A stretch of 64,000 nt of DNA from Heterotrichella gracilis. Lineage: Eukaryota; Sar; Xanthophyceae; Tribonematales; Xanthonemataceae. Under the pieces are notes generated by a model. The model was not told the DNA's origin. It saw nothing but the letters and a program-made list of their open reading frames with translations, and did no database searches. The position numbers and the translations under genes are program-made. Positions 1 through 14,726 of the stretch are shown piece after piece. Within the stretch, counting starts at the first letter, position 1, and each line of letters starts with the position of its first letter. The stretch covers positions 124,001 through 188,000 of the forward strand of contig JAULBX010029821.1 of assembly GCA_032358255.1 (NCBI GenBank), read 5' to 3'.

Positions 1-1691
1 GATCAGGAGGTATGTGGCAGGATTGACCTGAGCGCTGAGTGTTGTAATATGAGTGTTGAGCTTACTGTACCTTGGAACATTACTGTAATGATTAATGATT
101 ACAAGTACATTACATGTACAGTACATGTACCTTAGAACATTACATGTACATCTGTGGTGTGCTTGATGTGTTGTGCTTGAAGTATTCCATTACTTCCGCT
201 GGTGCTGGCTAGTTGGTGCAGGACCTGATGGTTGATTGGCGTCTGTTCTGCTGCCAAGTGGCACCACTATGTGACATAAAGGAAGTGGTCCTGTAGGAGG
301 CTTCTAGGGCAGCGCTGGAGCAAGCCATCCTTGTTCTGGAAGCGGGCTTGCAAAGTGTTGAACCCAAGGCAGTCGAAGGGCAGGTGGTAAGGGGCGCGGA
401 GGGCACCGGCGAACAGCACGGCCTGAAAGGACACAAGGTGGGTTGCGGGGGTGGCTCTAGATGGGCGCGGCTGCTACATGTGGCCGGGAGGGAGGTAAAG
501 GCTAGTTCTGGTATCAGAAGCCTTTGTCCCTATCCTGGTCACTGATGTAGATTGAGCACTGTTCAAAGTTTGCAGTCTTCGGTATCCCCCTCGGGGCAGT
601 GCCTGTGGTCCATTCCCCTCGGGGCTATCCTGTTGGATACCAATGTACAAACAGCATGTTGCTGCCTCTGTGGGTCGTTCAATTTACCTCCACTGCTGCG
701 CCCGACGCTGTCTTCAGGTCCCCACTGTTGCCATCCTGTACTGTGCCTATTGAGCAATGTGGCACACCACAATTAATAATAGCTAAATTTAGATGTGGCT
801 AAATTAAATGTGTCTGTCCCGGTGACCCATCACCGGATGTAATGCTTGGCCACTGGCTCGGTTCTTCAAGAGTCAATGCTTCAATATCAATTGTTGTGCA
901 ACGCAACGTGCAGGTTCAGCCCAGCCAGGGTGTGCCAGATGCTCCACATGGGCACCGCATGCTCGCCACCCAGGCAGCGGCGCACGTGCTGCTGGATCAA
1001 TGCAAAGGGAAACTCGAGGGGTTGCAATCGACACATTAAATACCAGTGCGAGCAGCTCAGTGACAGCTGGTGAGATTCAGTCCCTCTGTAGCCAATGACC
1101 GTTGGCATTGCAAATTCAAAAGTTGGCTCAGCCACAGACACCAGTTGCAGGCAAATGTGAAGCCTATGTTACACAGTAATATCCAATTTGGGCTGTATTA
1201 CCTGTATACCATACTATTCTGAGGCCTGTCAGCACCATGATGAATGCAAACTGTGCTGCGCACGCACCTCCATCCCCCGAACCCACATCAATATCGGATT
1301 CTGTTGTAATATAGCTGTATTCAATTTGTTTCTCTAAGCCAGCTGTCAAAATACGGTGCACAACAACTTGCAAAAGGGTCTGTTGTCGGTAATTTTACCA
1401 ATGAAGTCATTCAACTCAAATGTCCAGCTGTGTCATTGACAAGACAGATATGTATCTTCTCCAAACCAGCAGCCAAAGCATCTTTGCAAGCTGCCTTTAT
1501 AGCAACCCAGCACAAATTTGACTCCCTGTCACCCCCAAATCCCGCATTAGGCATGGTCATGGCTGCATATTCCCTCCCACGCCTCCCATCGTGCATTCGC
1601 AACCAACACCCTGCAACTAGGCAGCCCTTTGACGACCCAAGCTAGCTATAACCTACTCGCCGACACCGCCTCACTTCTGTCATTTATATTT
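1..1691. other. Left-edge stretch without an assigned gene
   Basis: No gene could be modelled here. It should hold the 3' UTR of RCC1, whose stop lies at 1692. A cluster of short repeats lies at 60-150: a 17-base motif beginning GTACCTTGGAACAT at 67-83 recurs with one change at 127-143, among several GTACATGTAC palindromes. A minus-strand stretch at 1411-1602 reads like protein but has no recognisable family, and another at 887-1141 is less convincing. Confidence 0.5.
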
Positions 1692-4345
1692 CTATTCGCT
1701 GGCCTTGTCCACCACCAGCAGCGCCGTGTGCTGGCCGCCAAACTGCAGCTGCTGCGCGGCGCGGTCCTTGAACCGTGCGGTCTGCGCCAGCTGCTTTGGC
1801 AGCAGCTCGTCCTCGTCGTCGTCCCCCTTGCCAAGCTGGCTGTTGGTGCCAAAGCCCCAGGTCCAGGTGCGGCCATCCTCGGAGAAGCAGCCTGGCACAT
1901 GCAAGGGGTACGGTAGTATGGGTTGGCGTGAGGTGGCGCACGGCATGTGGCGGGGCAGAAGGGGGAATACCATAAATGGTTGGGCAAGAGTGGCTTGGCA
2001 GCTGCTTGTTCAAGACAGGAGTGCATCGCATGTGGCCACTTTTGGTGGTTGATTAATTCTAAGAACAAATACTACCGTCCCATAGGGATATGACAAGAAC
2101 AGAAGTTTGGGCACCAACAGCTGCTCATTTATACAGCAATGGTACGTTCAAAATGAAAAATGGAAGAAAATGATTATAAAAATAATATCATATTTATATA
2201 TCTTTTACGTACTTCATTTGGGGATATGTTGCGCACCTGACACCGCCAGCCCCGCCGCCGCGCCCACCACGCTCACGCCCTCCAGCCCCTCCACAGGCTC
2301 AGGCTCAGGCAGCGCGCTGTCGCTCTGGGAGTCCACAGCGCTGCGCCCCAGGCGGCCGTAGGTGGGGCGGCCCCAGCTCAGCAGCTTGCCGTCGCCCATC
2401 ACCGCCAGGGTGTGGTGCTGCCCAGGCGCCAGCACCTTGACGCTGCCAGGTGTCAGCTTGGAGATGACGGTTGGGGAGTAGACGGGGATTTGGCCGGGCA
2501 GCGCCAGCTGGCCGTAGTTGTTGAGGCCCCATGCGTAGACGTGGCCCGAGTGCGTGAGGGCAAAGCTGGAGTAGGAGCCGCAGAAGACATCCACGATGCG
2601 CGTGCTCACGCCCCTGCATGCGCATGGGGGTTGGAATTGTGCATGCAACACTGGGCAAATGCGTGCAGCATAGCCACGGCAGAATTAATCCAATCATTCT
2701 ACAATGCAAAGATCCACCAGCAGATGCATCTCATCAATACGCCACCGCCTGGTACAACGCTTTATGCCATACCCTCCCCTCATGGCCCATGAGTCATGGG
2801 GAGTTTTATGCCTGTTGTGTGTCCCCAAGCTATGACACTGCAAATCCTGGAGCTGTCATCACAGACTTCAATGCCATAACAGCACCAGGTGCTTGCAAGC
2901 AATGGGAGCCTACCTGGCCCGCTTGAATGTGACCACGTGTGGTGTCAGCAGCAGCTCCAGCCTGGTGCGGTCCGTCATGCGTGGCCCAAAGCGGCCCAAC
3001 TGGCCCTGCTGCCCGTTGCCAAAGGAGAGCACGTGTGCATCGCGGGTGAGTGCTAGGATGTGGTCTGCGCCTGCAGTGAAGCATGGGGTTCATTCAGTGC
3101 CACACTCCACCATGAGTTCAATTAAGCTCGCGTTCCCAATAGTTTGGGTAATGGTGTGTTGTTCACATAATAGAACAGTTGGGTATCAAGTGGGCTAGCA
3201 GTGTCCCTGGGTGGTTGACGTCCTGTTTCTGTACCTGATGCGATTTTCACCACTTGGTCAGCTCCTGCTTCGCTTGTGGGCTCGTACACCAGCACAGGCA
3301 CCAGCTGTATCCGCACTGAGGGGCTGAAGCCCATGACGCCACTGGCATCCCTGAAGGTGCCCCAGACGTAGATGAAGCCTTTGCTGGTCAGAGCAGCCGT
3401 GTGGCTATCGCCTGCAGGCAATTGTTTGTTCGCATGAATAAATTGGGGTGGGGGTGGGGGGGCATGCCAGTGGTCTCGTGATTGTGAGACAACTGTTCCT
3501 GTTTGCGTAGCAGTGGTGCATACACTTCCAGTACAGCCAATCTGAATCGAACCCACCTGCGGATATCTGTACCACCGTGCCGTACTCGGTTGGTATGCTC
3601 ACAACGCCTGGCACGTAGGGATCTTCAGGTTTGCCAGTGGCAATGCCAGATTTCTCCCATAGCTCTCCAGCTGTAGGAAAAACAAGCCGTTACCACTACT
3701 CTTATGCAGAGTTACAAGCTAGTATTTTACGCAGAGGTGGCTGTGACTTTGCGTGCTCAGCAAACAACCATCCAAGTCATCTGGTGGATGGGAGCTCAGT
3801 GAATAAGTGACCTTGGGTTCATACCTGTCTCACGCCCCAAGGCGCCCTCATCGTTCACTCCCCAGCTGTGCACTTCGGCATCCTCAGTCAGCGCAACTGT
3901 ATGCATGCCACCACAAGCCACCTGGAGGAACTTCTTGGAGCCTATTTCTAGAGGGAACGGCCTCAACTTTTCAGTCACATCCTCCCCAAAGCCTAGCTGA
4001 CCGCAGTCACCATCACCAAAGAGGAATAATTGGCTGGGCACCTGACCATCACACGTCCCCCTTGTCAGATTTCGCCAAGACACGGCCCGCCCACTACAGG
4101 AAAGAGCTCAATAAACGTGTAACAAGTTGTTACTGGCAAGGAGTCAAACCCAGTTGCAAGTGGGCAATGCATGCATATTGCCAGCACACCTTCCCATGCG
4201 ATGTGTGGTCAATTGTTGGCAGTTCCTCGATCACTTCAGCACGCGTCCTGATGCGACGCTTCTTCCGTTTCTCTGCAACCTCGAGTACCGGCTGTGGCTC
4301 CTCCACGGGAGCCTCCACCGCTGCTCTGCGCCTTTTAGGTGCCAT
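1692..4345 (-). CDS. RCC1: RCC1, regulator of chromosome condensation (Ran guanine-nucleotide exchange factor)
   Basis: This is a seven-blade RCC1 propeller protein that loads GTP on Ran at chromatin and so drives nuclear transport and spindle assembly. Exons on the minus strand are 4190-4345, 3825-4041, 3557-3670, 3235-3411, 2914-3070, 2237-2613 and 1692-1891. They join in frame to 465 residues, near the usual 420-450. The start is the only ATG ahead of a basic leader, KRRR at 4-7 and KRKKRRIR at 26-33, a typical nuclear localisation signal. Repeats carry the family pattern, for example QVACGGMHTVAL, GDSHTAALTSKGFIYVWG and APGQHHTLAVMGDG. The blade beginning GDSHTAAL followed by WGTFRDASGVMGF is characteristic of true RCC1 rather than of the many RCC1-like plant proteins such as UVR8. 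It is divergent from the TIM22-like gene across 352 bp. Confidence 0.93.
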
Positions 4346-4697
4346 GGCTGAGCACCTCGAAACAACCGCGAACTGTGGGCTGATGTCCGTTCAGGACCAA
4401 CTAGTATGTAATACAGTAAGCACGATAAGGGCACTTGGTTCCCTTAATCTGTGTCAAGTAAAGCGGTCACTGGCACTGCAAAGGTTGGTGTCGGCGGTCA
4501 CGTGCTTATTCAAGACTTCCCGGCATTCAATGCCGCATTGTGTTTTCCACCCAAACTCTTTGGATACGGCTATATCATACTGCAGACGTGCTGCCGATAC
4601 ACATTTCGTTTCACCTTTTTCGTGCATACAGGAACTCTTTAGCACCTAGTGCGCGGTCGGGTGTTTCTACTTTGCGACACTTGCATGCACCATCACT
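4346..4697. promoter_or_regulatory. Shared divergent promoter region of RCC1 and the TIM22-like gene
   Basis: These 352 bp separate the start codons of two genes transcribed in opposite directions, so both 5' UTRs and both promoters must lie here. No TATA box or other known element is clear. The assignment rests only on position. Confidence 0.5.
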
Positions 4698-5778
4698 ATG
4701 GAGCCAATTACTCCAGACGAAATCGAGGATGTGTCGAGGATGGAGGCAGATTTACCCTGCTCTCTCAGCGGGCTGATGGCTGGTGGTAGTGGAGGCTTGT
4801 TGGGCTTCCCTTTTGGCTTCCGTAAGTGCAACGAATATGCATGCATTGGGATATGTGCCACCATGCTAAAACTATGCCTGCTGGGGCGTTCTTCGGCTCC
4901 TAACCGCAACCTCTGTGCTTGCAGTACCCAAGTTGTTCTCCCACAAAGGTCCTGGAAGGCTGCGAGTCAGCGCCGTAGCTGGCTGGGAGTCTGCAAAGGT
5001 GTGGCGAAAGTACCGATACAGACGGCCATAGTGCCCATACGCAGCCTTGTATTTACCTGTGCGCTACCAATCTGATATTTATGGGTGATTGAAAGTCCTG
5101 TCTTTTGCAAGCCTTGTGCATCGATTCCACACTTGCCCAGCTGGGTGCATGCATATTTACCTTGGTCCAACGGTTACAGAGTTTTGCCATATTGGGAGGA
5201 GTGTTTGCAGCGGCTAGTTGCTTCTTGAAGAGGATCAGGCAGAAGGAGGATGGTAGGGCTTATTCTTGTTTACAAGTCTGGGTTTGTTGCGCACAGCCTT
5301 TCTTAGTCTCCAGCACGTTTCTTGACTGTGGTTGACAACTATTGTGCTGGTGCAGCTTTGAACGGTGGGCTGGCAGGATGTACGACAGGCTTGGTACTTG
5401 GATGGAAAGGTATGGTCTTGTGACATGCTTCTTTGTACGCCTGATAAGGCAGGTACAGATAACGCCTTTCTGACCACGTGCTATTGCTCAACAGGAGGCC
5501 CTGCGGCGGCCCTGCAATCTTGTGCCATGCTGGGTGGTTTCTCCTATGTGCTGGACGTCATGGGCGGTGGACAAGCAGAGGCAAGGACCACCCAATCTAG
5601 TGGCAGACAAAGGCGTGCACAAGAAGGAGCTGGTGGCTTGAGCTCGTTTGACCCTCTGGCCACAGTGTTCATTCCAGCGGTGGCGATGCTCACTCCCATC
5701 CTGCATCCCTGCGGTGGCAGAGGGGACGGCGTAAGCGCTTGTCGCTTGACCAGGAGGAGGGGTGATTGGAGAACGTAG
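4698..5778 (+). CDS. Tim17/Tim22/Tim23 (PRAT) family membrane translocase subunit
   Basis: Proteins of this family form the import channel of the mitochondrial inner membrane (TIM22, TIM23) or related PRAT carriers of the chloroplast envelope. Exons 4698-4821, 4925-4998, 5180-5252, 5356-5409 and 5495-5778 join in frame to 202 residues, the usual size. Visible features are a Gly-rich first membrane segment (LMAGGSGGLLGFPFGF), a second (FAILGGVFAAASCFL) followed by the basic loop KRIRQKED, a third (NGGLAGCTTGLVLGW) and a fourth (AALQSCAMLGGFSYVLDVMGG). The basic loop followed by N-x3-AG is the family signature. The last 50 or so residues are polar and low in complexity, so the C-terminus may be wrong if a further intron was missed. 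Whether it serves mitochondria or plastid cannot be told from the sequence. Confidence 0.85.
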
Positions 5779-6760
5779 CGCTGCGGCACAGTGCTCACCA
5801 CAACGGGGCACATTGTCATATCTGTCACCACCACGGAGTATATTATCATATCTGCTAGGGCACATTGTCACCACCACGGGGCCTCTACCGCAGCTCTAGG
5901 GGTCCCAACTGATATGCTGCAGCAACTTTACATCAACTTTGGGAACCAGCAGAAAAATGGCTGTGAATGTTCGATGCAGTGCCTCCTGATTAGATCTGTT
6001 GCATGCTCCCAGTGTTTGAAGGTGGCAAGTCAGTGAGACTGCATGCTTTTGGTTTGATTTGTCCTCAGTCCTTCTCCAACTAGCAAGTCACCTAGTGCAC
6101 ACAACCATGTGTACGCTGAGTGTGCCCTCAGAGCACATTCCATTGGCACACAGCATATGGAAAGCCACTGTGGATGATCTTTTTTAAGAACGATGCCTGC
6201 ATGTTGTTGCCAATGTTAGCTTTAGTCTGTACGTTATGTGCGGTCGGTACGCTGAGTGTACTACACTCTGTTTTGACAATGTTTAGGAGCCCTTGGCGAT
6301 GCCGCATTGGACTCCATTTTGGAAGTGTGGATCTTGTGTACAGTACCAGCGACTCACTACAGCTCTGTAACTCCAGCATGTATTGAATTCTTAAGTTATG
6401 GCAAAAATAAAGACAGCAATGCATTGTCAATTGTGTAGTAAAACAGTGGTCCACATGGGAGGAATCTGGACCAACTCTCTCAACATTGCGCTCTCAAAGC
6501 GGCTTGGGTTGCCACATTATGAGCAACTTGCAGATTCAAATTGACAACATTGCAGTGGTGCATGAGTGGTCACCTCAGTGAGAAAAATGGATGCCCAAAG
6601 AAGTAAATTAATATAATTACCTAGTGCTGATTCCAAGCGCACCCATCTGAGTTCAACATTGAACTAGCTAGTTGTGCAGTCTCATTCCATTGCAACATTT
6701 GTCTTGCATCATTCATGCATACCTGGAAAATTGGAAAAACATTCTTCTATGATATCTATT
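5779..6760. other. Convergent intergenic region with a 30-bp repeat
   Basis: This lies between the 3' ends of the TIM22-like gene and the DYRK gene. It begins with a degenerate 30-bp tandem repeat. A TGTAA at about 6366 could be the chlorophyte-type polyadenylation signal of the plus-strand gene, although it lies nearly 600 bases past the stop. No coding exon was seen. Confidence 0.5.
5796..5883. repeat. Degenerate 30-bp tandem repeat, about 2.5 copies
   Basis: Units start with CACCAC(A/C)ACGG and end with TCATATCTG(T/C), at 5796-5825 and 5826-5855. A further broken copy runs to 5883. The copies differ at several positions. It lies just past the stop codon of the TIM22-like gene. Confidence 0.6.
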
Positions 6761-10354
<3,594 letters not shown>

Positions 10355-11748
10355 GCCAGCATTGCCTCTTTCTGAGGGCTCCCTGCACGCTTCAAGGGAC
10401 CAGCACTCCCTCCAGTAGTCTATGAAGTTGCTCAGAGTGTTCTTGGTCTCTCTTCACTGCAGCAACAACGTCCACCAAGGTGTTTTCAGTGTTTGTATAG
10501 CCACCCATTCCAGGCAGGTTCCTGTCAACAGTCGCCAGTTATTGCAATCTCCACTCAGGCCACCAGTGACCCAGGCAGCAGAACCGAAGGCCTCCACATC
10601 TATCCTCACCGGCCCCAATAAATCGTGGAAAGGTTTAACCAACGACATGTCAAACACTTACATCCACAAAAGTCCGGTGCCCCCGAGTCAGATTGGCAAT
10701 GGCACGCATGTCGCATGCCGAGACCAGATGTTTGGTTCCAGCATGGGGTTCAAGTCGGCAGCATGTTCACATTGGACGATGGCATACCCTGGAAATCATA
10801 TCTTCTTCAATCCAACTCCCGGGATGGCAAGAACAGAGCGCGCACAAAATAGAAGCTTGACGTGCCGCTGTCTCGAAGCTAAGGGGTTCTCGAACAAATG
10901 TACTGCCGAAGCAACGAATCCGAATAGTTGGTGGGAAGCTTTAAGTGGAAAGTTTCCTGTTTATCAAAACGAAGTAGATTCTTGGTCACTATGGGCTTGG
11001 TCACTATGGGTCATGCATAAAGGGGGTGAAACTATACGTATAAACCCTAAAGTCTGAAGTGGGGTCAGAGTGGGGCTTTGTAGTGCCAGCCACAGCCAAT
11101 GGCACCAGGTTTAGTGCAAGCGGTACGCCACACCTTGTAAAGCTTCTAGAGACTCTAGTAGGGTAGGTGCACTGCGGCCATGAGGGTACCCTAAGCTCGG
11201 GGTACAGTCAGGGTACAGTATTTTCTCGTTCAAGTGCAAGGCCAGTTGAACCAATTGTCCAAAAACAGCCACAGGAGCAGACCATAGAGAACGGTGAGCA
11301 CCTACTTGTCACCTTCTTACATTGCCCATGGATGGCCGTACGATGCCATGAACGAGGGGGAGTACCCAATTTGTGCCTGACGTGAGGATTACAGGGAGAC
11401 ACAAAAGGGTGCGGTGTACAGGGAAATTAATCACTGTGATCAGGTGCATCATGCATTGTTCTTACCAAGAGACACAGCATTTTTTGTAAACATTGCATTG
11501 CAAACCTAATTCTATAACGCGTTTCACGGCAAAAGTGTTGCACAAGCAGGCATACCCTAAACCCTATCACGGCATAGGTGGTACATAAATGCAGAAAAAC
11601 AACGCTTGCATGTGAAAATCAAAGAAATCCAGTGGGAATCTCCTGTCTGAGAATACAATCAGCAGCCAACGGAGCAGCCCAGGTCACACAACCTGGCTAA
11701 AGTTGCATACGCCACAACGCGCCACCACAGCTTATACTATTGGCTGAA
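10355..11748. other. Intergenic region between DYRK (5' end) and the ParB-like gene (3' end)
   Basis: It should hold the DYRK promoter and the 3' UTR of the ParB-like gene. A plus-strand open frame at 10422-11057 (211 codons) has no protein-like pattern. Telomere-like fragments (ACCCTAAACCCTA) are scattered here, as at about 11558. Nothing else was recognised. Confidence 0.5.
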
Positions 11749-13361
11749 TCAAGGCTTCGTGGGGTATTCGGCAAAACCAGGCATGCCGCCTGAAAGCGAC
11801 GGAGAGTGGGCCACCTCGAGGGACTTCACGTGCGCATGCGCAAACGTTGATGGATCCAGGGGCCCGTTCAACGGGATGTGCTTGCGCAGGTGGTTGGCCC
11901 ACTTGAAGTCCAGGAACATCTTGGTCTCCTCGGTCTTGTTGTACCCGCCCACATCCTCCAGCAACCCTGGACACAGTGACATCGCAGCTGAGGGGGAAGG
12001 GGCTGTGGGAAAATGCAGAATTACGGTCAAGGAATTGGCTCAACATAGATCATGCATGCATGATTGGCGCAAGGCATGTAGGACAGACTGCTAATCTGGC
12101 AGTTTTGCTGGAACGCATGTAAGATCATGCATGCTGAATGCAAATGACTGGAACCCCGGCGCAGGTCTGATGCACCACACTTCACCCTGCGAAATGCATG
12201 AGGAAGGGCATGTGGTTTGACCCCAGCTGCACACCTGCAATCGATCTGAATGGATCGTCTTTGAGCTCCAACAGTGACCCTGGCAGGCGAGAGCGCAGCT
12301 CATCCCATGGCACTTCATTGCCCGCCTCATCGTGGTTCCAAACGAAATGCCCATTCACCATTGCATCCCAGAACTCATCATCTCCCATGTGTGACCAGTT
12401 TTTGTATATGGTGCACAGAGCCTCGTCCTGCACACCGCCACCGGCCATCTTTCAACCCCTCGGGGGCAACAATGCCGGCAGCATGTTGATATGGGGATAT
12501 GCATGCAGTCCACAGTAGACCATCAATGACTATGGTAACCATAGTCATCGACATTACATTATATCGGTGATGATGATACAGAAATCAATTAATATCCTTA
12601 GAATACGAATGTTAATTTTATTCATTGTCTTTTCTATGTATGCATTATTATTAGTATTCTCTATTTCAGCACCTGAACACGTAGCATCACCACCAGCAGC
12701 ACACTCGCAAGCGGTACCCCACATACCTGTCCCAGATGGTACAGAATCTTGGCGTGGTGGTGATGGTCCACGATGTAGGGTGCGCCGCGCGGCCCCACAA
12801 TGACCACCAGCGGTGATCGGGCCATGTACTCCACAAACTTCTTGGGCCGGTTCAGCATGTCTTTCTTCACTGCCAGCTTGCCTGCCTTGATCTGAACCTG
12901 GAACTCCCCCACCCCAATCTGTACACCCATAGAAGTGGATCAGCATGCTGGCATGTATACATGCGCCCCATCAGCACCCAGCAATGGTGTAGTGGAAACT
13001 TATGGCGCAGGGAAGTTGTCTTGTGCCACGGTAGCTGGTGCTCGTTGTGCACAACAAGGGTGCTGCGAGGCGTGTCCACTGGTGCTGGGCGACAGGCAAC
13101 ACACAACACAAACGGCACACGCAAACCGGGATTCCCTCCGGTTAATGCTTCAGCACTGTGGCCCCGAAGTCAGGACTGTGACCCCTGTGACCAAGCATGA
13201 AAGCCTGTTGCTTCCTTTGCAGCTGGCACCTGGCGCACCTGTGTGGGATGCAGGTCCAGTACAGTGCACTTGTACAGCTGGTCGCCAGGTTGTGAGTGCT
13301 GATCCAGTGATGGGTATGCTGCCAGCCTTGCTCGTAGGCTCCTCCTGTTTGGCCCTGCCAT
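11749..13361 (-). CDS. ParB-like nuclease-fold protein (ParBc_2 family)
   Basis: Exons 13239-13361, 12727-12918, 12235-12427 and 11749-11966 join in frame to 241 residues. The protein follows the ParBc_2 pattern: a strand ending DLHPTQ (36-41), then VGEFQV, a helix KKFVEYMARSP, a strand VVIVGPRGAPYIVD and the run DHHHHAK (His at 93-96). Later come VPWDELRSRLP and the C-terminal GGYNKT (176-181) with FLDFKWANHLRKHIPL. The family is mostly bacterial and of unknown biochemical function. Its relation to plasmid-partition ParB is by fold, and the His cluster suggests nuclease or nucleotide chemistry, which is inference. The first ATG at 13361 gives a short basic leader, but an additional upstream exon cannot be excluded. 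With three spliceosomal introns it is a settled nuclear gene, perhaps of bacterial origin. Confidence 0.82.
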
Positions 13362-14726
13362 TTGCCAAGGCAGTGGGTTACAACTGGAAGGGAGTTAGTC
13401 ACAATAGGCACAACAGCCTTCTCTGCTGATGGTGCTGCCAAGTAAAACACGCGGCAGTAGGGATGCTACAAGTCCAAGAGGAGCACGATCACCAAATTAA
13501 ACGGGCACATTTAATAGTTCCAAATATTACATGCTCGTGTACGCACCCCAATGTTGATGCATGCCAATGCATATGCATGCATTACACAATTGTAAACACA
13601 CAGTAGTGCCAACAGCAGTGCATCTTCGCACCTGCAGACCCAAGTACAGGCAAGCTTCCTCTTACGAGTGCAACCAGAAAAGGCCAAGAAGCTGCAGCGA
13701 ACGCAGTGGCCACCATAGTGGGCACACTGAGCCACCCCATAATTGGGGTAGCTCGTAGGCTACAAACGCAACAGAAACTACCAGTTCACCAACTGTGCAA
13801 GGTCTGCTACAGGCGAGCTTTACAGTGACGTCGGTCACAGTGCTGAGTGGCCAAGGAACAATGGTAAGATCATGTTTCAAACCAAACCAAACCAAACACC
13901 ACGTGTAATCAACCACCCGAAACTTGGCCCAACAGCTGCACAGAAACGTGTGTTCTATTGAACGTGTAGGAGAAGTTACATATCCTGCAGGATATAAATG
14001 TGCCAGATACGTACTTCTCAGGTTGAGACTCTCAGTGAGAGAAGGGTGCCTCCAAACCACAAAGCAGGGTTTCTGCAACTTGCAGAAGAATGGAGAGTAA
14101 AAATATTGTGCTAAAGGACTGCCAACGCACTAAAAACCCATTGAAGGTCACTTGACCTACAAACTGCTAGACAGACGTTATTGTGCGCCTAGCAAGACGA
14201 CATTACTTGAGCCCCACCCCCCACGATTGCCGGCTGCATGACAGGCTAACTGAAAAGCAAAATGGGAGCCAAAACAACACTTAGTATCACATGGATCACG
14301 TAAGAAGATAAGTAAGTATAATTAATGTGCATTCACATCAAGCCTGGGGTGTTCAACATACAATGATCCAACCCACACTATTGCCGTCAAAACTTGGTGA
14401 TGCAATTGTTGGTCCCGTGCGCTACCTGCAAACCCTGTCCCGCCTAGCTGTATCAGACCCGACCCCTCCAAGCAAACAATAATCAGATATCTGCACAAGC
14501 CAGATGGGCGAACAGTGGTCATTGTGTGCCAGATGAGCAAATTTACGCAAACTTTTTATTTTTAACATAAGGATTGAGAGTAGACATTACTGATTGGCTG
14601 TGTGCATGTCGCCACAGCTCCTCTGGCTGTCTGCAGCTACATCACACAATTGATGGCAAGCACCATAAAGTCATTATCACTCAAGACCACCGTGGTCGAT
14701 GGGAGTGATGCTTGACTTTCAGAGAT
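13362..14726. other. Intergenic region between the ZIP and ParB-like genes
   Basis: It should hold the ParB-like promoter and the ZIP 3' UTR. No exon was recognised on either strand. Several TGCATGCA-type palindromes occur near 13558-13580. Confidence 0.5.

Noticed and set aside
3807-4649. Plus-strand open frame of 280 codons
   Set aside because: It is antisense to RCC1 exons 1 and 2, has no conserved pattern and crosses the divergent promoter.
10422-11057. Plus-strand open frame of 211 codons upstream of DYRK
   Set aside because: No domain, no heptads, no signal peptide; its composition looks like untranslated DNA.
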